49,360 bases of DNA. It comes from Actinomycetes bacterium. Lineage in GTDB: Bacteria > Actinomycetota > Coriobacteriia > Coriobacteriales > Eggerthellaceae. Under the pieces are notes generated by a model, which saw only the letters and a list, made by a program, of their open reading frames with translations, searched no databases and had not been told where the DNA came from. Numbering within the stretch: position 1 is the stretch's first letter; each line of letters begins with the position of its first letter. Positions 41,457 to 49,299 of the stretch are shown piece after piece. The position numbers and the translations under genes were made by a program. Location: positions 1 through 49,360 of the forward strand of contig JAEZDJ010000038.1 in the NCBI GenBank assembly GCA_023429565.1, read 5' to 3'.

Positions 41457-41798
41457 ATGGAAGCCAAAGCTGTAGCACGCTATGTCCGCATTTCGCCCCG
41501 CAAGGCACGGATTGTGATCGACCAGATTCGGGGTAAGTCCGTTCCGGCCGCTCAGGAGATTCTTCGTTTCACGAATCGTGGCGCGGCGGAGACGGTTGAG
41601 AAGACGCTCAACTCCGCAGTGGCCAACGCCGAGCACCTGCACCACGCACGGCCTGATTCCCTTGTCGTCAAGGCCGCTTTTGCCGACGAGGGTCCGACGC
41701 TCAAGCGCATCCGCCCGCGCGCCAAAGGTTCCGCTTCTCCGATCCGCAAGCGCACGAGCCATATCACGATCATTGTTGCACCGCGAGAGGAGGCTTAA
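41457..41798 (+). CDS. rplV: 50S ribosomal protein L22 (113 aa)
   Basis: Lines the peptide exit tunnel. Recognised by ARYVRISPRKARIVIDQIRG, LNSAVANAEHLH and the C-terminal PRAKGSASPIRKRTSHITI. I use ATG 41457 because AGAAGGGG lies about nine bases before it; a GTG at 41448 overlaps that site. rpsC follows after five bases. Confidence 0.97.
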   Translation: MEAKAVARYVRISPRKARIVIDQIRGKSVPAAQEILRFTNRGAAETVEKTLNSAVANAEHLHHARPDSLVVKAAFADEGPTLKRIRPRAKGSASPIRKRTSHITIIVAPREEA

Positions 41799-41803
41799 AG
41801 TCC

Positions 41804-42517
41804 ATGGGTCAGAAAGTTAGCCCTACCGGGTTTCGCCTTGGTATCACCGAGGATTGGCGCAGCCGTTGGTATGCCGATAAAGATTACGCCAAAAACCTGG
41901 CAAACGACTTGGCCATCAGGAAGTTTTTGGACAAGAACCTCGCCCGTGCCGCCGTATCCAAAGTGGAGATCGAGCGTGCTGGCGATAAGATCAAGATCAT
42001 CATCACGACCGCCCGTCCGGGCGTTGTGATTGGCAAGAAGGGCACCGAGATCGACTCGCTTCGCAAGAAGCTTGAGAAGATCGCCAGCGGTTCGGTCTCC
42101 ATCGAGGTCATCGAGGTCAAGCGTCCTGAACTCGACGCATCCCTCATCGCTCAGTCGGTTGCCGAGCAGCTCGAGGGCCGCGTGGCGTTCCGCCGCGCCA
42201 TGCGCAAGGCTGTTCAGTCTGCTCGCAAAAGCGGTGCGAAGGGCATTCGTATTCAGTGCGCGGGTCGTCTCGGCGGCGCTGAGATGAGCCGGCGCGAGTG
42301 GTATCGCGAAGGCCGCGTGCCTTTGCACACCCTGCGTGCCAAGATCGATTACGGTTTCACCACCGCCGCGACGACGATGGGCTCCATCGGCGTCCAGGTG
42401 TGGGTGTATCACGGCGAAGTGCTCCCCGGCCAGAAAGCTCCGCAGCCGGCGCTTGAGGGCAGCTCTCGCCCGAACCGTTCCCGTCGCAACGATCGCAACG
42501 AGAGGGGGACGAAGTAA
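41804..42517 (+). CDS. rpsC: 30S ribosomal protein S3 (237 aa)
   Basis: Forms part of the mRNA entry site. MGQKVSPTGFRLG at the start, a type II KH domain with RPGVVIGKKGTEID, and GRLGGAEMSRREWYREGRVP in the C-terminal domain identify it. The C-terminal tail is basic (RPNRSRRNDRNERGTK). Its TAA directly abuts the rplP ATG. Confidence 0.98.
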   Translation: MGQKVSPTGFRLGITEDWRSRWYADKDYAKNLANDLAIRKFLDKNLARAAVSKVEIERAGDKIKIIITTARPGVVIGKKGTEIDSLRKKLEKIASGSVSIEVIEVKRPELDASLIAQSVAEQLEGRVAFRRAMRKAVQSARKSGAKGIRIQCAGRLGGAEMSRREWYREGRVPLHTLRAKIDYGFTTAATTMGSIGVQVWVYHGEVLPGQKAPQPALEGSSRPNRSRRNDRNERGTK

Positions 42518-42940
42518 ATGCTCGTACCCAAGCGCGTAAAGCACCGCAAGGTGCAGCGTGGTTCCATGAAGGGCAAGGCCAAAGGTGGCACCCGTTTGAA
42601 CCATGGCACCTATGGCATTCAGGCTCTTGAGGCTCACTGGATAACGAACCGCCAGATTGAGGCTGCCCGTATTGCCATGACCCGTCATATGAAGCGCGGC
42701 GGCAAGGTGTGGATAACCATCTTCCCCGACAAGCCCATCACGCAGAAGCCTGCTGAGACCCGCATGGGTTCCGGCAAGGGCAACCCCGAAGGATGGGTGG
42801 CAGTCGTGAAGCCGGGTCGTATCATGTTCGAGATCGGTGGCGTCGACGAAGAGACCGCCAAGGAGGCTTTGCGTCTGGCCATCAACAAGTTGCCCATCAA
42901 ATGCAAGATTGTTTCTCGCGAAACGGAAGGGCAGGCATAA
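42518..42940 (+). CDS. rplP: 50S ribosomal protein L16 (140 aa)
   Basis: Contacts the A-site tRNA region of the large subunit. MLVPKRVKHRKVQRGSMKG, ITNRQIEAARIAMTRHMKRGG and the conserved RMGSGKGNPEGWVAVVKPG identify it. Abuts rpsC upstream and rpmC downstream with no spacer, so translation is probably coupled. Confidence 0.98.
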   Translation: MLVPKRVKHRKVQRGSMKGKAKGGTRLNHGTYGIQALEAHWITNRQIEAARIAMTRHMKRGGKVWITIFPDKPITQKPAETRMGSGKGNPEGWVAVVKPGRIMFEIGGVDEETAKEALRLAINKLPIKCKIVSRETEGQA

Positions 42941-43147
42941 ATGAAAGCAGCAGAGATCCGCGAACTTTCCGCCGATGATTTGCAGGCGAAGCTCAAGGAA
43001 GCACGTGCAGAGCTTTTCAACCTGCGCTTCCAGATGGCTACGAGCCAGCTTGACAACACCGCACGCGTGAAGCAGGTCAAAAAGGACATCGCCCGCATCC
43101 AGACCGAGATGCGTGCCCGCGAGCTGAGCGCCGAGCTCGTCGGTTAG
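42941..43147 (+). CDS. rpmC: 50S ribosomal protein L29 (68 aa)
   Basis: Small helical protein at the tunnel exit. Starts MKAAEIRELSADDLQAKLKE and carries the typical ELFNLRFQMATSQLDNTARV and KKDIARIQTEMRARE blocks. Its ATG abuts the rplP stop; rpsQ follows after 13 bases. Confidence 0.97.
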   Translation: MKAAEIRELSADDLQAKLKEARAELFNLRFQMATSQLDNTARVKQVKKDIARIQTEMRARELSAELVG

Positions 43148-43160
43148 GAAGGTTGAATAC

Positions 43161-43421
43161 ATGAGCGAAGAACGCAATTCCCGCAAGGTCCGTCAGGGCA
43201 CCGTCGTGAGCGACGTCAACGACAAGACCTGTGTGGTGCTGGTCAAGGAGCGCAAGCCGCATCCTGTGTACAAGAAAATGATGACGACCACGAAGAAATT
43301 CCATGCGCATGACGAGAACAACGAGGCAGGTGTCGGTGACACCGTCACCATCATGGAGACGCGCCCGCTGTCCAAGATGAAGCGCTGGCGTCTGGTTGAA
43401 ATTGTGGAGAAGGCCAAATAG
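43161..43421 (+). CDS. rpsQ: 30S ribosomal protein S17 (86 aa)
   Basis: Early 16S rRNA-binding protein. GTVVSDVNDKTCVVLVKERK, HPVYKKMMTTTKKFHAHDE and the ending ETRPLSKMKRWRLVEIVEKAK are diagnostic. GGAAGGTTG precedes the ATG. A 51-base spacer separates it from rplN. Confidence 0.97.
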   Translation: MSEERNSRKVRQGTVVSDVNDKTCVVLVKERKPHPVYKKMMTTTKKFHAHDENNEAGVGDTVTIMETRPLSKMKRWRLVEIVEKAK

Positions 43422-43472
43422 CCTGCATAAGCTCGTCTGCATGCTAGTTATGAGGAAAGTTAGGTTGAAGCA

Positions 43473-43841
43473 ATGATTCAGATGCAAACCATGCTCGCAG
43501 TGGCCGACAACTCCGGCGCTCGCAAGGTGCAGTGCATCAAGGTCCTGGGCGGCTCGAAGCGCCGATATGCAGGGCTGGGCGATGCCATCATCTGCAGCGT
43601 GAAAGAAGCGGCGCCGAACACCAGCGTGAAAAAGGGTGACGTCGTTCGTTGTGTCATCGTGCGCGTGAAGAAGGAAGTTCGTCGTGCCGATGGAAGCTAC
43701 ATCAAGTTCGATCAGAACGCGTGCGTGCTGATCGACACCAACGGCGCTCCGCGCGGCACGCGCATCTTCGGGCCTGTCGCCCGCGAGCTGCGTGACAGAA
43801 AGTATATGAAGATCGTGTCTTTGGCACCGGAAACGCTGTAG
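43473..43841 (+). CDS. rplN: 50S ribosomal protein L14 (122 aa)
   Basis: Interface protein of the large subunit. MIQMQTMLAVADNSGARKVQ, KVLGGSKRRYAGLGDAI and IFGPVARELRDRKYMKIVSL identify it; the length of 122 is exact for the family. rplX follows 13 bases after its stop. Confidence 0.98.
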   Translation: MIQMQTMLAVADNSGARKVQCIKVLGGSKRRYAGLGDAIICSVKEAAPNTSVKKGDVVRCVIVRVKKEVRRADGSYIKFDQNACVLIDTNGAPRGTRIFGPVARELRDRKYMKIVSLAPETL

Positions 43842-43854
43842 GGAGGTGTGCGCC

Positions 43855-44178
43855 ATGAACAGCATGAAGATCAAAAAGGGCGATAAGGTCAAGGTCCTGG
43901 CCGGCAAGGACAAGGACAAGGAATCCACCGTCCTGCGTTCGATCCCTGCAAAACAGCGCGTGGTCGTCGAGAAGGCGAACATGGTCAAGAAGGCCATACA
44001 TCCGACGCAGCAGAATCCTCAAGGTGGAATAGCCACTGTCGAGGCTTCGCTTCACGTGTCGAACGTCATGCTCGTCTGCCCCGAATGCAAGCAGCCTACG
44101 CGTGCTGGCATTCGACGCGACGAGGACGGCAAGAAGATCCGCGTCTGCAAGAAGTGCGGCAAGGATATTGACAAATAA
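43855..44178 (+). CDS. rplX: 50S ribosomal protein L24 (107 aa)
   Basis: Assembly initiator of the large subunit, with the KOW motif in KKGDKVKVLAGKDKDKE. The C-terminal part has CPEC and CKKC pairs, giving a likely zinc ribbon, as found in L24 of many Gram-positives. ATG 43855 is chosen: GGAGGT ends seven bases before it; a GTG at 43846 overlaps that site. A 125-base structured spacer follows. Confidence 0.96.
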   Translation: MNSMKIKKGDKVKVLAGKDKDKESTVLRSIPAKQRVVVEKANMVKKAIHPTQQNPQGGIATVEASLHVSNVMLVCPECKQPTRAGIRRDEDGKKIRVCKKCGKDIDK

Positions 44179-44303
44179 CAGGGAAGGCGGCTCGGCGCGG
44201 CGCGTCGGGCTTCTTTCTTGGGATATGACCCCGGGAGCCTGGCGGCAAACGGGGACGCAGGGTCGGAAATCCTGTGTTTAATTCATCGAAAGGGTGGAAG
44301 GCA

Positions 44304-44882
44304 ATGACTGTTCCTCGTCTGAAGGAAAAGTACAAAGCAGAGATTGTGGCCAAGCTCGAGAAGGAGCTTGAGGTTGACAACATCAACCAGGTTCCCCGTC
44401 TCGAGAAGATCGTCGTGAACATGGGCGTCGGCGCTGCGGCGGCGGATTCCAAGCTGCTCGACTCCGCGATGGCTGACATGCGCATCATCACGGGCCAGCA
44501 GCCTTGCGTCACGCGGGCCAAGAAGTCCATTGCCGGTTTCCATGTGCGTGAGGGCCAGCCTATCGGCTGCAAGGTCACGCTGCGCGGAGATCGCATGTGG
44601 GAGTTCCTCGACCGCCTTCTGGCGACGGCGCTTCCTCGCGTGCGCGACTTCCGCGGCCTTTCCCGGAAAAGTTTCGACGGCCGTGGCAACTACACGACGG
44701 GCATCACCGAGCAGCTGATTTTTCCCGAGATCGATTATGATAGGATCGATCGCACCCGCGGCATGGACATCACGTTTGTGACCACGGCGGAAAGCAATGA
44801 GAACGCCTTCGCGCTGCTGAGCGCGCTCGGCTTCCCGTTCAAGGATAAGTAGACCGATCGCTGAAACGTGCGCTTTAACCCG
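44304..44882 (+). CDS. rplE: 50S ribosomal protein L5 (182 aa)
   Basis: Binds 5S rRNA in the central protuberance. Coding ends at the TAG at 44850-44852; the remaining bases to 44882 are spacer. PRLEKIVVNMGVGAA, ITGQQPCVTRAKKSIAGFHV, RGDRMWEFLDRLL and LIFPEIDYD identify it. ATG 44304 follows GGTGGAAGG; the longer frame from 44274 has no ribosome site. Confidence 0.93.
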
Positions 44883-44921
44883 TGCAGGTGCACGGGGAGA
44901 GGATAGGAAAGAAGGATTTGC

Positions 44922-45107
44922 ATGGCTAAGAAATCGATGATCGCCAAAGCGAAGCGCGAGCCGAAATTCTCGACGCGTCAGCATAATCGCTGCACGCGTT
45001 GCGGGCGCCCCCGTGCGTATTACCGCAAGTTCGGTTTGTGTCGTGTTTGCCTGCGAGAGCTGGCCAACAAAGGCGAACTGCCCGGCGTGACCAAAGCATC
45101 GTGGTAG
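44922..45107 (+). CDS. rpsZ: 30S ribosomal protein S14, zinc-binding type (61 aa)
   Basis: Short, zinc-containing form of S14 with C-x2-C-x12-C-x2-C; starts MAKKSMIAKAKREPKFSTRQ and ends LPGVTKASW. The 61-residue length separates it from the long zinc-free form that some bacteria switch to under zinc shortage. GAAAGAAGG precedes the ATG. A structured spacer of 105 bases separates it from rpsH. Confidence 0.98.
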   Translation: MAKKSMIAKAKREPKFSTRQHNRCTRCGRPRAYYRKFGLCRVCLRELANKGELPGVTKASW

Positions 45108-45212
45108 TCTAGGACGATTGCGTAACGCTCGGGTGGGCCCCGGTCAAGGCGGAGGCGTTATGGGCGCCAACGAACCGGGCCCGGGCTCATCACGGATCAA
45201 AGGAGAAACATC

Positions 45213-45611
45213 ATGACCATGACCGACCCCATTGCAGATATGCTTACGCGTGTGCGTAACGCTCACTCTGCTGGCAAGCCGACGGTATCCATGCCGTCAA
45301 GCAAGAAACTTGTTGAGATTGCCCGCATCATGCAGCAGGAGGGCTATATCAAGGGTTATGAGCTCATTGACGGCGAGCCTCGTGCGACGCTTGAGATCGA
45401 GCTGAAATACGGCAACAAGAAGGCCAAGACCATCCGTGGGATCAAGCGCATCTCTAAACCCGGCCTGCGTATCTATGCGGGCAAGGACGAGCTGCCGCGC
45501 GTTCTCGGAGGCCTTGGAACGGCCATCATATCGACGAGTTCCGGCATGATGACTGATCGCGATGCCCGTAAAAAGGGCATCGGCGGCGAAGTCATCGCGT
45601 ACGTCTGGTAG
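45213..45611 (+). CDS. rpsH: 30S ribosomal protein S8 (132 aa)
   Basis: Primary 16S rRNA-binding protein and, in Escherichia coli, translational repressor of the spc operon. MTMTDPIADMLTRVRNAHSA, KRISKPGLRIYAG and the ending GIGGEVIAYVW are characteristic, as is ISTSSGMMTDRDARK. AAAGGAGA precedes the ATG. The GC-rich hairpin just upstream may be a control site, but no S8-binding motif was verified. Confidence 0.97.
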   Translation: MTMTDPIADMLTRVRNAHSAGKPTVSMPSSKKLVEIARIMQQEGYIKGYELIDGEPRATLEIELKYGNKKAKTIRGIKRISKPGLRIYAGKDELPRVLGGLGTAIISTSSGMMTDRDARKKGIGGEVIAYVW

Positions 45612-45626
45612 GAAAGGGAGGTAATT

Positions 45627-46169
45627 ATGTCTCGCATAGGCAAACAGCCCATCACCGTTCCTGCTGGAGTCGATGTGTCCATCGACGGCAACACCGTGAC
45701 GGCTAAGGGTACGAAGGGCGAGCTCACGCGCAGCTTTCCTGAGATTATGATCATCAAGCGCGAGGGAGACGAGATACTCGTCGAACGACCTGACGATTCC
45801 CGTGAGGCCCGCAGCTATCATGGCTTGGTCCGCACGTTGATCTCGAACATGGTCGAAGGCGTGTCCAACGGCTTCTCCAAAAAGCTTCAGCTCGTCGGCG
45901 TTGGCTACCGTGCCGCGCTCAAGGGCAAGGATCTGGAGTTGCAGCTTGGCTTTTCCCACCCGGTCGTTGTTCAGGCGCCCGAGAACATCACGTTCGAAGT
46001 CCCGAGCCAGACAGAGATCATCGTGTCAGGCCCGAGCAAAGAGCAAGTCGGACAGGTGACCGCCAACATTCGTGCGTGGCGCAAGCCCGAGCCTTACAAG
46101 GGCAAGGGAATTCGCTACGAGGGCGAGCATGTCCGTCGCAAGCTCGGCAAAGCCGCTAAGTCCGATTAA
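45627..46169 (+). CDS. rplF: 50S ribosomal protein L6 (180 aa)
   Basis: Located at the base of the L7/L12 stalk. MSRIGKQPITVPAGVDVSID, GLVRTLISNMVEGVSNGF, LVGVGYRA and the C-terminal KPEPYKGKGIRYEGEHVRRK identify it. GGGAGG precedes the ATG. Normal length. Confidence 0.98.
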   Translation: MSRIGKQPITVPAGVDVSIDGNTVTAKGTKGELTRSFPEIMIIKREGDEILVERPDDSREARSYHGLVRTLISNMVEGVSNGFSKKLQLVGVGYRAALKGKDLELQLGFSHPVVVQAPENITFEVPSQTEIIVSGPSKEQVGQVTANIRAWRKPEPYKGKGIRYEGEHVRRKLGKAAKSD

Positions 46170-46204
46170 GCGCAGCCTCAGGGATTGAGATCGAAGGGAT
46201 TATC

Positions 46205-46573
46205 ATGAACAAGCTTCAGAAGAAACAAGCTGGGCTGGCTCGCCGCCATCGCCGTGTCCGCGGCAAGATTTCCGGCACTGCCGCTCGGCCCCGTCTGTGT
46301 GTCACGCGCAGCAACTCCAACATCTACGTTCAGTTCGTCGACGATGTCGCCGGAAGGCCGCTCTTTGGCGTTTCCACGCTCGGTCCCGATTTCAAGGCAT
46401 CGGGCAAGAGCGGCGCGACGGTCGAGGGAGCTGCGGTGCTTGGTGAAATAGCTGGCAAGAAAGCTCAGGAATCCGGTGTCACGGAAGTCGTGTTCGACCG
46501 TGGCGGCAACCTGTACCACGGACGCGTGAAGGCCTTGGCCGACAGCGCCCGCGAAGCAGGCTTGAAATTCTAG
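46205..46573 (+). CDS. rplR: 50S ribosomal protein L18 (122 aa)
   Basis: 5S rRNA-binding protein. KLQKKQAGLARRHRRVRGKI, RPRLCVTRSNSNIYVQFVDD and the end FDRGGNLYHGRVKALADSAREAGL are typical. GAAGGGATT precedes the ATG; 14 bases separate it from rpsE. Confidence 0.97.
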   Translation: MNKLQKKQAGLARRHRRVRGKISGTAARPRLCVTRSNSNIYVQFVDDVAGRPLFGVSTLGPDFKASGKSGATVEGAAVLGEIAGKKAQESGVTEVVFDRGGNLYHGRVKALADSAREAGLKF

Positions 46574-46587
46574 AAGGGGTTAAGTCT

Positions 46588-47115
46588 ATGGCTCGTAACA
46601 AACAGGACAACGCTGCGGTACCGGAGCTCCAGGAACGCGTCGTCTACATCAACCGCGTTTCGAAGGTTGTCAAGGGCGGCCGCCGCTTCGCCTTGACAGC
46701 GCTCGTGGTCGTCGGTGACGGCAACGGTCGCGTGGGCGTCGGAATGGGCAAATCCCAGGAAGTGCCTATCGCCATCAAGAAGGGCGTTGAGGACGCGAAG
46801 AAGAACATGTTCACCGTGCCTCTGACGCCGGAGAAGACGTTGCCGCATGACATCGTCGGCGAATATGGCGCCGGTCGCGTGCTCATCAAGCCGGCTGCTC
46901 CCGGCACGGGCGTTATCGCCGGCGGCCCGGTTCGTGCCGTCATGGAGCTTGCTGGCGTCACCGACGTGCTGACGAAGTCGCTTGGCACGAACAACGCCTT
47001 GAACATCGTCAAGGCCACGGCCCAAGGTCTCCAGAGCATGGAAGGTCCCGACGACGTTGCAAAGCGTCGCGGCATCTCTGTGGCCCAGATCTATGGCTGG
47101 AAGGAGAAGAAGTAA
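46588..47115 (+). CDS. rpsE: 30S ribosomal protein S5 (175 aa)
   Basis: Helps decoding fidelity at the mRNA entry. LQERVVYINRVSKVVKGGRR, GRVGVGMGKSQEVPIAI and GGPVRAVMELAGVTDVLTKS are diagnostic. The stop overlaps the rpmD start by one base (TAATG). Confidence 0.98.
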   Translation: MARNKQDNAAVPELQERVVYINRVSKVVKGGRRFALTALVVVGDGNGRVGVGMGKSQEVPIAIKKGVEDAKKNMFTVPLTPEKTLPHDIVGEYGAGRVLIKPAAPGTGVIAGGPVRAVMELAGVTDVLTKSLGTNNALNIVKATAQGLQSMEGPDDVAKRRGISVAQIYGWKEKK

Positions 47116-47306
47116 TGGCTGAGGCGAAAAAAACCCTGCGCGTCACTCAGATCAAGAGTTCCATCGGCTATAAAGACGATCAGCGCAAGACGCTCAGCGC
47201 GCTTGGATTGGGCAAGATCAACCGTACGGTCGAACAGGTTGACAACGAGAGCGTCCGTGGCATGATCTTCAAGGTGAAGCATCTCGTCGAAGTCGAGGAG
47301 ATCTAA
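47115..47306 (+). CDS. rpmD: 50S ribosomal protein L30 (63 aa)
   Basis: Small large-subunit protein. LRVTQIKSSIGYKDDQRKTL and LGLGKINRTVEQVDNESVRG match the family; the end VKHLVEVEEI is typical. One-base overlap with rpsE shows coupling. The next gene is 171 bases away, past an internal promoter and hairpin. Confidence 0.97.
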   Translation: MAEAKKTLRVTQIKSSIGYKDDQRKTLSALGLGKINRTVEQVDNESVRGMIFKVKHLVEVEEI

Positions 47307-47361
47307 TCTTCTCTGGCTGTCGGAGGGATAAAATCATCCTGCGATATGTGCCTTCGTAAGG

Positions 47362-47413
47362 TATAATGCTTGATCGATGCACCGGGATTCGGGTTCATCG
47401 ATCAAGCTGTTTT
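47362..47413 (+). promoter_or_regulatory. Attenuator-like hairpin with embedded -10 between rpmD and rplO
   Basis: GCTTGATCGATG (47368-47379) and CATCGATCAAGC (47396-47407) form a perfect 12-bp stem followed by TGTTTT, the form of an intrinsic terminator or attenuator. A perfect TATAAT (47362-47367) lies directly before it, with a weak -35 (CTGCGA, 47339-47344, 17-base spacing). Transcription from upstream would meet the hairpin, whereas the internal promoter would start within its left arm and escape it. Further stems (GCTGGC/GCCAGC, GGGC/GCCC) precede rplO. Confidence 0.6.
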
Positions 47414-47477
47414 GGAAGTTAGCTGGCGGCGAGCTGCCAGCACGGGCATGCGCCCGCTGCGAAAGGAGAGCAGAACA

Positions 47478-47927
47478 ATGGAATTGAAGGATCTTTACCC
47501 TGCAGAGGGTTCTCGTAAAAGCCGTAAACGCGTGGGCCGTGGCCCCGGATCCGGCAAGGGCAAGACCGCCGGTCGTGGCATGAATGGCCAGAAGTCTCGT
47601 GCCGGTGGCGGCAAGGGTCCGGGCTTCGAGGGTGGCCAGACGCCGCTTGCGCGCCGTCTGCCGAAGTTGCCCGGTTTCAAGAACATCAACCGTGTGGAGT
47701 ATCTGCCGGTCAACGTGAGCCGTCTTGAGTTGAAGTTTGAGGCCGGCGATGTTGTTGACGGTGCCAGCCTGAAGGCCAAGGGCATCATCAAGCATGCGGA
47801 TGCTTTGGTGAAAATCCTTGGTGACGGTGAGATCACCAAGGCATTGACGATTAAGGTCGATAAGGTGTCTGCTTCGGCAAAAGCCAAAATCGAGGCAGCC
47901 GGAGGAAAGGTCGAAGAGCCTTGCTAA
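47478..47927 (+). CDS. rplO: 50S ribosomal protein L15 (149 aa)
   Basis: Late assembly protein of the large subunit. MELKDLYPAEGSRKSRKRVG, GPGSGKGKTAGRGMNGQKSR, FEGGQTPLARRLPKLPGF are the classic L15 N-terminal blocks. ATG 47478 follows AAAGGAGAG. The gene overlaps the TTG start of secY by 7 bases. Confidence 0.97.
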   Translation: MELKDLYPAEGSRKSRKRVGRGPGSGKGKTAGRGMNGQKSRAGGGKGPGFEGGQTPLARRLPKLPGFKNINRVEYLPVNVSRLELKFEAGDVVDGASLKAKGIIKHADALVKILGDGEITKALTIKVDKVSASAKAKIEAAGGKVEEPC

Positions 47928-49201
47928 GCTCTCTCATTGACGCATTCAAGGTACCGGAGCTCCGCAAGAAGATCATCTTCACGTTGGCCATTCTTGCGCT
48001 CTACCGCTTCGGTGCCTATGTGCCGGTACCCGGCATCCCTTTCAAGGAGTTCGCGGATTCGTTCGCGGGCTCCGGCGTTTCCATGACCATGCTCGACCTG
48101 TTCACGGGCGGTGCGCTTTCGCACTTCTCGGTGTTCTCGCTCGGCATCATGCCCTATATCACCGCATCGATCATCATGCAGCTGATGCAGGGCGTCATCC
48201 CGACGGTCGGCCGTTGGGCCAAGGAGGGGGAGACGGGGCGCCGTCGCATCACCCAGGTGACCCGCTATCTGACGTTGGGGCTTGGCCTCATCAACGCGGT
48301 CGGGTATCTCTTCCTGTTCAAATCGTCTCAGTACGGTGTGGTGTTCTCTCCTGAGGTCCCCGAACTTCTGACGGATGCGATCGTCGTGTTCACGTTGGTG
48401 GCCGGCACCGCCTTCATCATGTGGATGGGCGAGCTCATCACCCAGCGCGGCGTGGGCAACGGCATGTCGCTCATCATTTTCGTGAGCATCGTGTCGCGCG
48501 TTCCGAGCGCCATCTTCTCGTCGATAAACCTCACGGCCGACACAGGAATGGGCATTGCTGTCACGGCTCTCATTCTCGTCGTCGTCCTGGTGTGCATCCC
48601 GGCGATCATTTTCGTGGAACGCGCCCAGAGGCGCATTCCCGTCAATTATGCCAAGCGCGTCCAGGGACGCAAGATGATGGGCGGCCAGTCCACCTACATT
48701 CCCTTGAAGGTGAATGCGGCAGGCGTCATCCCCATCATTTTCGCAAGCTGCCTGATCTATTTCCCAGCTCAGCTGGCGGCGCTGTTCAACATCGATTGGC
48801 TGACCAATGTGGCAAACGCCATGTCGACCGGGTGGATCAACTGGATCCTCACGGTGCTCCTGATCGTGTTCTTCGCATATTTCTACACGTCGATGGTGTT
48901 CAATCCCGAAGAGACTGCGGACAACCTGCGCAAGCAGGGCGGGTTCATCCCGGGAGTCCGTCCGGGATCCGCGACGGTGACCTACATCAAGAACGTGCTG
49001 CATCGCGTCACGTTGCCCGGAGGAATTTTCATCGCCGTGATCGCGGTGGTTCCGTCCATCATCTTCTACTTCACCGGTAACACGCTCATCCAGGCATTCG
49101 GCGGGACTTCGATCCTCATCATGATCGGCGTTGCCCTCGATACGATGAGCAAGGTCGAATCCCAGTTGAAGATGCATAACTACGACGGGTTCTTCAAGTA
49201 G
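47921..49201 (+). CDS. secY: Preprotein translocase channel subunit SecY (426 aa)
   Basis: Forms the Sec protein-conducting channel in the cytoplasmic membrane. Starts with TTG at 47921, overlapping the end of rplO, giving LSSLIDAFKVPELRKKI, the usual SecY N-terminus; ten membrane segments follow. LGIMPYITASIIMQLMQ (TM2 region), VGNGMSLIIFVSIVSRVP and the C5-C6 loop KQGGFIPGVRPG are diagnostic. Full length. In most spc operons adk follows; here only 159 bases remain and they contain inverted repeats instead. Confidence 0.97.
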   Translation: MLSSLIDAFKVPELRKKIIFTLAILALYRFGAYVPVPGIPFKEFADSFAGSGVSMTMLDLFTGGALSHFSVFSLGIMPYITASIIMQLMQGVIPTVGRWAKEGETGRRRITQVTRYLTLGLGLINAVGYLFLFKSSQYGVVFSPEVPELLTDAIVVFTLVAGTAFIMWMGELITQRGVGNGMSLIIFVSIVSRVPSAIFSSINLTADTGMGIAVTALILVVVLVCIPAIIFVERAQRRIPVNYAKRVQGRKMMGGQSTYIPLKVNAAGVIPIIFASCLIYFPAQLAALFNIDWLTNVANAMSTGWINWILTVLLIVFFAYFYTSMVFNPEETADNLRKQGGFIPGVRPGSATVTYIKNVLHRVTLPGGIFIAVIAVVPSIIFYFTGNTLIQAFGGTSILIMIGVALDTMSKVESQLKMHNYDGFFK

Positions 49202-49236
49202 GCGACGCGGCTCGTTTTCTCTGACGCTTTCAGAAG

Positions 49237-49299
49237 GGGGCTGTATCAAAAGCCCCTGTTTAACGAATCGAGTTCGACTTTAGTCGGGCTCGATTCGTT
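49237..49299. repeat. Inverted repeats after secY, possible insertion-sequence end
   Basis: GGGGCT (49237-49242) and AGCCCC (49251-49256) flank GTATCAAA; the string GGGGGCTGTATCAAAAG resembles the GGCTGT-x-TCAAAA ends of IS1182-like elements. Five bases on, a 17-bp arm pair (49262-49278 and 49283-49299) with a TTTA loop and two G-T pairs forms a very stable hairpin, which could equally be the secY operon terminator. The window ends before a transposase could be seen. Confidence 0.45.

Noticed and set aside
41795..43186. 463-codon open frame on the minus strand opposite rpsC-rpmC
   Set aside because: Antisense shadow of highly conserved ribosomal genes; no protein features.
47924..49249. 441-codon open frame opposite secY
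   Set aside because: Very His/Asp/Arg-rich translation typical of an antisense shadow of a membrane protein.
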